In this document: in pieces, positions 58,563 to 64,000 of the stretch
How the letters are laid out: each line of letters opens with the position of its first letter
Position numbering within the stretch: position 1 is the first letter of the stretch
From: Rikenellaceae bacterium
GTDB taxonomy: Bacteria; Bacteroidota; Bacteroidia; Bacteroidales; Rikenellaceae
NCBI GenBank assembly: GCA_015060005.1
Contig: SUZI01000003.1
Coordinates: 1 to 64,000, forward strand
Direction: 5' to 3'
DNA length: 64,000 nucleotides
Notes under the pieces: generated by a model
Databases searched by the model: none
Seen by the model: only the letters and a program-made list of their open reading frames with translations
What the model was told of the DNA's origin: nothing
Translations under genes and position numbers: made by a program

Positions 58563-59933
58563 TTATCTATTATTTACCCTCAATTTTGAATTTTCTATTG
58601 CCTGCCTTATCTCTTCGTCGCTGAGCGAGCCATCCTGCAACTTACCGGCAAAATACTGCTCGTAGGCATAGAGGTCTATCATTCCGTTACCCGAGAGGTT
58701 AAACAAGATAGTCTTCTGCACGCCCTCCTCCTTGGCACGTTGAGCCTCACGCACCGCAACAGCTATTGCGTGTGTTGACTCCGGAGCAGGTATTATACCC
58801 TCGCTGTTTGCGAACAACATTCCTGCGGCAAAGGTCTCCAACTGTGGCACTGCCACCGCCTCAATAAGCCCATCTTTGTAGAGCTGGCTCACTATCGAGC
58901 CTGCACCGTGATATCTCAAACCACCGGCGTGTATTGCTGTAGGCTGAAACTTATGTCCTAAGGTATACATCGGCATCATAGGTGTCATTCCTGCTGTGTC
59001 GCCATAGTCGTAGAAGAACTCGCCACGTGTCAGTTTAGGGCACGACTCCGGCTCAACCGCCACCACTCGCGTCTTCTTACCCTCGGTAAGGTTACGACGC
59101 AAAAATGGAAATCCTATACCCGCGAAGTTTGAGCCACCGCCGAAACATCCGATAACCACGTCGGGCTCATCTCCTGCCATCTCCATCTGACGCAGAGCCT
59201 CCTCGCCTATTACGGTCTGGTGAAGCAACACGTGGTTCATCACACTACCCAGACAGTAACGTGTATCCTCTCCGTGAGCCAATGCACTCTCCACCGCCTC
59301 CGATATAGCTATACCGAGGTTTCCGGCACACTCTGGGTCTGCGGCAAGCACATCACGTCCCGCCTTTGTTGTATCACTTGGCGAAGGTATCACGTTAGCT
59401 CCCCACGCATTCATCAACAACTTACGATAGGGCTTCTGCTGACAGCTAACCTTCACCATATAGACACGCAGGTCGAGATTGAAATACTGACACGCCAATG
59501 CCATAGCACTACCCCACTGACCACCTCCGGTCTCCGTCGCCAAATATTTTATGCCCTGCTTGGCGTTGTAGTATGCTTGTGGAATAGCTGTGTTGGGTTT
59601 GTGCGAGCCGGCGGGCGATGTTCCCTCATTCTTGAAGTATATCTTCGCCGGTGTATCCAACGCACGCTCCAGATTGTAAGCACGCACCACGGGCGTAGGT
59701 CGCCATATCTTGTATAGCTCCTGCACCTGCTCGGGAATCTCTATATATCGCTCTGTGGAGAACTCCTGACGCACCAACTCCTCGCCAAATATGCGGCACA
59801 TAGCCTCCTCGGTTATGGGCTTACCTGTCTTGGGGTCTAATGGCGGCTGTGGTTTGTTGGGCATATCGGCTACGATATTATACCACGCCGTAGGCATCTG
59901 GCTCTCCGAGAGCATATATTTCTTTGTCCTCAT
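58563..59933 (-). CDS. trpB: Tryptophan synthase beta subunit-like protein (TrpB2 type)
   Basis: A PLP enzyme making tryptophan from indole and serine. The 456 residues, the N-terminal extension (SESQMPTAWYNI, PKTGKPITEEAM) and TSPAGSHKPN with the PLP lysine place it in the TrpB2 group, which works without TrpA. GGGQWGSAMALAC and GCFGGGSNFAGIGFP are also conserved. No trpA or other trp genes are nearby. Because tnaA in this window makes indole, salvage of free indole is a plausible role. It is transcribed alone. Confidence 0.9.
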   Translation of the reverse strand: MRTKKYMLSESQMPTAWYNIVADMPNKPQPPLDPKTGKPITEEAMCRIFGEELVRQEFSTERYIEIPEQVQELYKIWRPTPVVRAYNLERALDTPAKIYFKNEGTSPAGSHKPNTAIPQAYYNAKQGIKYLATETGGGQWGSAMALACQYFNLDLRVYMVKVSCQQKPYRKLLMNAWGANVIPSPSDTTKAGRDVLAADPECAGNLGIAISEAVESALAHGEDTRYCLGSVMNHVLLHQTVIGEEALRQMEMAGDEPDVVIGCFGGGSNFAGIGFPFLRRNLTEGKKTRVVAVEPESCPKLTRGEFFYDYGDTAGMTPMMPMYTLGHKFQPTAIHAGGLRYHGAGSIVSQLYKDGLIEAVAVPQLETFAAGMLFANSEGIIPAPESTHAIAVAVREAQRAKEEGVQKTILFNLSGNGMIDLYAYEQYFAGKLQDGSLSDEEIRQAIENSKLRVNNR

Positions 59934-60021
59934 ATTATCTCGTATTATTCACCTCTCGCGACCGCTGCAAATGAGCATATTACACTCAAGGCGGGCTCTA
60001 TACAGCCATAGAGCGAAATTT

Positions 60022-60567
60022 CTACTTTGTCTTGTACGCACAACGATACTTACCATTGGCGAGCTTTGTCATCTTACCCTTCAGCAGGTTACGACGCAGA
60101 GCCGACAGACGGTCAGTAAAGACCTTACCCTCTAAGTGGTCATACTCGTGCTGAATGACACGTGCTGGGTAGCCATCAAACTCCTCGTCGTGCTCCACAA
60201 AGTTCTCATCTAAGTATCGCATACGTATCGCTACGGGGCGACGCACATCCTCGTGCAGTCCTGGCAGCGACAGACATCCCTCGTTGAAGAGGTCGGTCTC
60301 CTCGCTTCGCTCATATATCTCGGCGTTGATGAAGACACGCTTGAAGTCAGCCAAGCTCTCATCCTCATCTGCCCAGGGTGTGCAGTCCACGATGAACAGA
60401 CGGATGTTCTTACCTATCTGCGGAGCTGCCAGACCTACGCCACTCGCCTCCTCCAACGTGAGGAACATATCGTCGATAAGTTTCTTCAGGTCGGGATAGT
60501 CTGCGGTTATATCTTGCGATACGTTACGCAACGTCTGCGAGCCATATATTACTATTGGATATATCAT
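60022..60567 (-). CDS. def: Peptide deformylase
   Basis: Removes the formyl group from new proteins. The 181-residue protein has GVGLAAPQIG (motif 1), EGCLSLPG with metal ligand Cys98 (motif 2) and QHEYDH with His140 and His144 (motif 3). All metal and catalytic residues are present. It is preceded 17 bases upstream by ruvX on the same strand. Confidence 0.96.
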   Translation of the reverse strand: MIYPIVIYGSQTLRNVSQDITADYPDLKKLIDDMFLTLEEASGVGLAAPQIGKNIRLFIVDCTPWADEDESLADFKRVFINAEIYERSEETDLFNEGCLSLPGLHEDVRRPVAIRMRYLDENFVEHDEEFDGYPARVIQHEYDHLEGKVFTDRLSALRRNLLKGKMTKLANGKYRCAYKTK

Positions 60568-60584
60568 ATTTCTTCTCTTAAAGG

Positions 60585-61007
60585 TTATCTCTGCAACTCT
60601 AACGACTCCATATACGATTGTAGTATTATGGTGGCAGCTATGCGGTCTACCAACGCCTTATCCTGGCGTGCTTTCTTGCCGATACCACTCTCGAGCATTG
60701 TGCGATGAGCCATCACCGATGTGAAACGCTCATCATACAACACCACCTGCTTCTCGGGATATGCGTGACGCAACCTACCCGCCAGAGGCTCTATAAATCG
60801 CATCGTCTCCGATGGCTTTCCACTCATCTGCGAGGGCTTGCCCAGCACTATCACGTCGACATCATTCTCCGCGAAATAGTCTGCCAGGTATCGCTCCAGC
60901 TGCTTGGTCTCCACCGTTGCCAATGCTCCCGCAATCAGACGTAAGGGGTCGCTCACAGCCAACCCCGTACGCTTTGTGCCATAGTCTATTGCGAGTATTC
61001 TACCCAT
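60585..61007 (-). CDS. ruvX: Holliday junction resolvase RuvX (YqgF)
   Basis: A 140-residue RNase H-fold protein with MGRILAIDYGTKRTGLAVSD at the start (the catalytic Asp8), VIVLGKPSQMSGKPSE and VVLYDERFTSVMAHRTM. The family acts in rRNA processing or Holliday junction resolution. Position between glyS and def, gaps of 27 and 17 bases, suggests one operon glyS-ruvX-def. Confidence 0.93.
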   Translation of the reverse strand: MGRILAIDYGTKRTGLAVSDPLRLIAGALATVETKQLERYLADYFAENDVDVIVLGKPSQMSGKPSETMRFIEPLAGRLRHAYPEKQVVLYDERFTSVMAHRTMLESGIGKKARQDKALVDRIAATIILQSYMESLELQR

Positions 61008-61034
61008 CGTTACAAAAAGCAGGATAGACCCGTT

Positions 61035-62579
61035 TTACATATTCATCTTCTTGAAGAGCTCACGCATCGAGGTCTTCTCATCTACCATCTGACGCAGAGC
61101 CGAGATAGCCACACGCTCCTGTGCCATCGAGTCGCGATGACGCACTGTTACTGTGCCATCCTCCAGACTCTGGTGGTCTACCGTTACGCAGAATGGTGTA
61201 CCCACAGCATCCTGACGACGGTAACGCTTACCGATAGAGTCCTTCTCGTCGTATGCTACGTTGTAGTCATACTTTAACTCATCTATTATCTGACGTGCCA
61301 ACTCTGGCAGACCATCCTTCTTAACCAAAGGCATCACAGCCACCTTTGTTGGTGCGAGCTGTGCAGGTATACGCAATACCACACGTTCCTCGCCATTTTC
61401 GAGCTTCTCCTCACAATATGCTGCCGACATAATCTGCAGGAACATACGGTCTACGCCGATTGAAGTCTCCACGACGTAAGGTACATAGTTCTCACCACGC
61501 TCTGGGTCGAAGTACTGAATCTTCTTACCCGAGAACTCCTGGTGGCGACCGAGGTCAAAGTCGGTACGCGAGTGGATACCCTCCACCTCCTTAAATCCGA
61601 ATGGGAAGTTATACTCTACGTCGGTTGCTGCGTTAGCATAGTGAGCCAACTTGTCGTGGTCGTGGAAGCGATAGTTCTCATCGCCGAAGCCCAACGCACG
61701 GTGCCAAGCCATACGTGTCTCCTTCCACTTGTTCCACCACTCCATCTCTGTACCTGGCTGCACAAAGAACTGCATCTCCATCTGCTCAAACTCACGCATA
61801 CGGAATATGAACTGACGTGCCACAATCTCGTTACGGAACGCCTTACCAATCTGTGCGATACCGAATGGGAGCTTCATACGACCTGTCTTCTGCACATTCA
61901 GATAGTTTACGAATATACCCTGTGCAGTCTCTGGGCGGAGATATACTGTGTTAGCACCCTCAGCTGTTGAGCCCATCTGTGTTGAGAACATCAGGTTGAA
62001 CTGACGCACGTCGGTCCAGTTACGTGTTCCCGAGATAGGGCAAACCACCTCGCAGTCGATGATTATCTGACGCAACTCAGCCAGGTCGTTGTTGTTCAAC
62101 GCCTCAGCAAAACGGGTGTGTACCGCATCACGCTTGGCAGCAATCTCCAGCACGCGTGGTGATGTAGCACGATACTGAGCCTCATCGAAAGCCTCGCCAA
62201 AACGCTTCTTCGCCTTGTCTACCTCCTTCTGAATCTTCTCATCCTGCTTTGCCATCCAATCCTCGATAAGCACATCTGCACGATAACGTTTCTTTGAGTC
62301 CTTGTTATCGATGAGTGGGTCATTGAAGGCTGCTACGTGTCCCGAAGCCTCCCAGGTACGTGGATGCATAAATATAGCCGCATCGATACCTACGATATTC
62401 TCGTGGAGCTTCACCATCGAATCCCACCAATAACGCTTGATGTTATTCTTCAACTCAACACCGTTCTGACCATAGTCATACACAGCACCCAGACCATCAT
62501 AAATTTCACTTGATGGGAATATGAAACCATACTCCTTACAGTGTGCAATCAGTTTCTTAAACAACTCTTCCTGTGTCAT
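61035..62579 (-). CDS. glyS: Glycine--tRNA ligase (class II, dimeric)
   Basis: Attaches glycine to tRNA-Gly. The 514-residue single-chain (alpha2) type, distinct from the tetrameric GlyQS. FIFPSSEIYDGLGAVYDYG is the usual N-terminal segment, LRPETAQGIFVNYLN and IAQIGKAFRNEI are class II motif regions, and YVVETSIGVDRMFLQI is motif 3. An insertion at 110-160 (KKRFGEAFDEAQYRATSPR) is present, as in many bacteria. It is first in glyS-ruvX-def with a -7 box upstream. Confidence 0.96.
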   Translation of the reverse strand: MTQEELFKKLIAHCKEYGFIFPSSEIYDGLGAVYDYGQNGVELKNNIKRYWWDSMVKLHENIVGIDAAIFMHPRTWEASGHVAAFNDPLIDNKDSKKRYRADVLIEDWMAKQDEKIQKEVDKAKKRFGEAFDEAQYRATSPRVLEIAAKRDAVHTRFAEALNNNDLAELRQIIIDCEVVCPISGTRNWTDVRQFNLMFSTQMGSTAEGANTVYLRPETAQGIFVNYLNVQKTGRMKLPFGIAQIGKAFRNEIVARQFIFRMREFEQMEMQFFVQPGTEMEWWNKWKETRMAWHRALGFGDENYRFHDHDKLAHYANAATDVEYNFPFGFKEVEGIHSRTDFDLGRHQEFSGKKIQYFDPERGENYVPYVVETSIGVDRMFLQIMSAAYCEEKLENGEERVVLRIPAQLAPTKVAVMPLVKKDGLPELARQIIDELKYDYNVAYDEKDSIGKRYRRQDAVGTPFCVTVDHQSLEDGTVTVRHRDSMAQERVAISALRQMVDEKTSMRELFKKMNM

Positions 62580-62643
62580 AATCTTATATCGTTTTATATT
62601 CTACGTTTCAGCATATTTACACACAAAGTGTGTATTCAAACGG

Positions 62644-62651
62644 CAAAGATA
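62644..62651 (-). promoter_or_regulatory. -7 box of the glyS operon
   Basis: TATCTTTG on the minus strand, 65 bases before the glyS ATG. Confidence 0.55.
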
Positions 62652-62692
62652 GTTATTTTTTACCATTTCTCAATACTCTGCCAAATATTTAC

Positions 62693-62700
62693 TATCTTTG
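62693..62700 (+). promoter_or_regulatory. -7 box of asnA
   Basis: TATCTTTG, 26 bases before the asnA ATG. No good -33 element is seen. The divergent glyS box lies 42 bases away. Confidence 0.55.
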
Positions 62701-62725
62701 TGGTGTAAGAAATAAATCTCACACT

Positions 62726-63766
62726 ATGTCGAAGCTACTTATTCCATCATCATATCGTGCTATTTTGAGCCAGCACCAGACCGAGAATGCCATCAAGCAG
62801 ATTAAAGATTTCTTCCTCAGCAGTATCTCTACGGAGCTGCGTCTGCGACGCGTTACCGCACCACTCTTTGTCTTGCAGGGCTTGGGTATGAACGATGACT
62901 TGAGTGGCACCGAACGCCCCGTTACGTTCCCCATAAAGGATATGGGCGACGCACCTGCCGAGGTGGTACACTCTTTGGCTAAGTGGAAGCGAGTAACCCT
63001 TGCCGACTACGCTGTCGAGCAGGGCTTTGGCATCATCACCGATATGAATGCTATCCGTTCCGACGAGGAGTTGGATAACCTCCACTCTCTCTATGTTGAC
63101 CAATGGGATTGGGAGCGAGTTATGGGAGCCGAGGAGCGAACTGTCGAATATCTCAAAGGCGTTGTCCGTCAAATATATAGTGCTATTCTTCGCACCGAGT
63201 TCTATATCTGCGAGACCTATCCGCTTTTACAACCTTTCCTGAGCAACGAGGTTACCTTCATCCACGCCGAGGAGCTTCTCCAACGCTACCCCAACCTCAC
63301 CCCGAAGGAGCGAGAGGATGCCATCTGTCGCGAGTGCGGCACGGTCTTCATCATCGGTATTGGCGGAGCATTGAGCAATGGCGAGCCACACGACCACCGA
63401 GCACCCGACTACGACGACTACACCACCACAGCCTCCGACAGCCAATATGCCGGCTTGAATGGCGACCTTTTAGTGTGGTATCCTGTCCTGGGCCGCTCCG
63501 TAGAGCTATCATCTATGGGTATCAGAGTTGATGGCGAGGCTTTGGAGCGACAGCTCAGCCTCTGTGGCAAGGAGGAGCGTCGCACGCTCTATTTCCACCG
63601 CCGACTGTTGGAGGGCTCACTGCCTCTCTCTATCGGTGGCGGTATAGGTCAAAGCCGCTTGTGTATGCTTCTGCTGCATAAGGCACATATTGGCGAGACG
63701 CAGTCGAGCATCTGGCCCGAGGATATGCGTCGTGTGTGCCGTGAGAATGGTATGCCTCTTATATAA
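62726..63766 (+). CDS. asnA: Aspartate--ammonia ligase
   Basis: Makes asparagine from aspartate and ammonia with ATP. The 346-residue protein belongs to the class II tRNA synthetase-like AsnA family. PVTFPIKDMGDAPAEVVHSLAKWKR, the DQWDWERV stretch and GGGIGQSRLCMLLL (the class II motif 3 region) are all present. Start: the open frame extends to 62630, but ATG 62726 follows the -7 box and begins with SKLLIPSSYRAILS, the expected N-terminus. It converges with radC with only five bases between their stop codons. Confidence 0.94.
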   Translation: MSKLLIPSSYRAILSQHQTENAIKQIKDFFLSSISTELRLRRVTAPLFVLQGLGMNDDLSGTERPVTFPIKDMGDAPAEVVHSLAKWKRVTLADYAVEQGFGIITDMNAIRSDEELDNLHSLYVDQWDWERVMGAEERTVEYLKGVVRQIYSAILRTEFYICETYPLLQPFLSNEVTFIHAEELLQRYPNLTPKEREDAICRECGTVFIIGIGGALSNGEPHDHRAPDYDDYTTTASDSQYAGLNGDLLVWYPVLGRSVELSSMGIRVDGEALERQLSLCGKEERRTLYFHRRLLEGSLPLSIGGGIGQSRLCMLLLHKAHIGETQSSIWPEDMRRVCRENGMPLI

Positions 63767-63771
63767 AAGAG

Positions 63772-64000
63772 CTATAATAGTCCCGCTGCTCGGAACGAGT
63801 AGCTACCACTTGAGGCTATAATGACGTGGTCTACGACTTTTATGTCGAATATCTGTGCCGCCTCCTTTACACGTTTCGTGAGGTCTATATCTATCTGGCT
63901 TGCTTGAGGTGAGCCCGATGGGTGGTTGTGTACCAATATCATCTGCGAAGCTAACAGCTCCACCGCACGTTTCATCACCCGACGTATATCCACCACAGTG
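63772..64000 (-). CDS. radC: RadC-like JAB-domain protein (partial, 5' end outside window)
   Basis: The last 75 or so residues of a RadC-family protein. TVVDIRRVMKRAVELLASQMI leads into HNHPSGSPQASQIDID, the JAMM/MPN+ metal-binding signature. It ends RAAGLL. The N-terminal helix-hairpin-helix part is missing because the gene runs off the window. The cellular role of RadC is unclear despite the gene name. Confidence 0.9.
   Translation of the reverse strand, partial: TVVDIRRVMKRAVELLASQMILVHNHPSGSPQASQIDIDLTKRVKEAAQIFDIKVVDHVIIASSGSYSFRAAGLL

Overview
This window looks like a chromosome segment from a gut Bacteroidales bacterium, most likely Alistipes/Rikenellaceae-like. That taxonomic call is an inference from gene content. 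It rests on tryptophanase, a dimeric glycyl-tRNA synthetase, lipoproteins with acidic residues after the lipid cysteine, GH13/GH92/GH130 carbohydrate enzymes, and many intergenic boxes matching the Bacteroidetes sigma-ABfr promoter (TTTG or TTG at -33, TAnnTTTG at -7, about 19-20 bases apart). Coding density is high and neighbouring genes often abut or overlap. The window starts inside the 3' end of an unrecognised gene and stops inside radC.

Layout. 1-8.2 kb: end of a hypothetical gene, a repeat-rich spacer, then ffh, era, a TPR lipoprotein-free secreted protein, an MFS transporter and an M23 peptidase, with tRNA-Gln facing them. 8.3-12.3 kb: an operon of 5-alpha-reductase-like membrane protein, Old-Yellow-Enzyme-like flavoprotein, short-chain dehydrogenase and glycosyltransferase; the first three match the gene types of the gut Bacteroidetes steroid/bile-acid (isoallolithocholate-type) cluster. 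12.4-18.0 kb: PPi-type phosphofructokinase, a SLOG protein, two small stress/envelope proteins, tryptophanase, reverse rubrerythrin and a thioredoxin-fold lipoprotein. 18.1-21.7 kb: a structured 6S-like RNA followed by a four-gene ribosomal-peptide system: a 46-cysteine CXXX-repeat precursor with a twin-arginine-type leader, a radical SAM/SPASM enzyme, a SPASM-like partner without the radical SAM motif, and a small accessory protein. This is the most unusual part of the window.

21.8-31.4 kb: etfB-etfA-acyl-CoA dehydrogenase behind a structured leader with three tiny reading frames, purA, a GH130 lipoprotein, a conserved acidic protein and a GH13 surface lipoprotein. 31.5-36.6 kb: ligA-dapA plus a secreted protein and a clostripain-like (C11) lipoprotein. 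36.7-41.6 kb: an AbiEii-type nucleotidyltransferase with a DUF6922-like partner, and an OmpA-like protein followed by a long coiled-coil/leucine-rich-repeat lipoprotein. 42.0-51.5 kb: pyruvate:ferredoxin oxidoreductase, an M16 protease pair, rsmA and recQ. 51.6-58.4 kb: a tight lptB-aroA-aroC-prmC-recX-GH92 run. 58.6-64 kb: a TrpB2-type tryptophan synthase beta chain, def, ruvX, glyS, asnA and the 3' end of radC.

Together the genes describe an anaerobe that ferments amino acids and sugars (tnaA, nifJ, etf/acd, PPi-PFK), copes with transient oxygen (reverse rubrerythrin), harvests starch and mannose glycans, and carries at least two accessory modules with possible host- or community-facing roles: the steroid reductase-like operon and the CXXX peptide system. 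No insertion sequence, CRISPR array, prophage or rRNA gene was seen.
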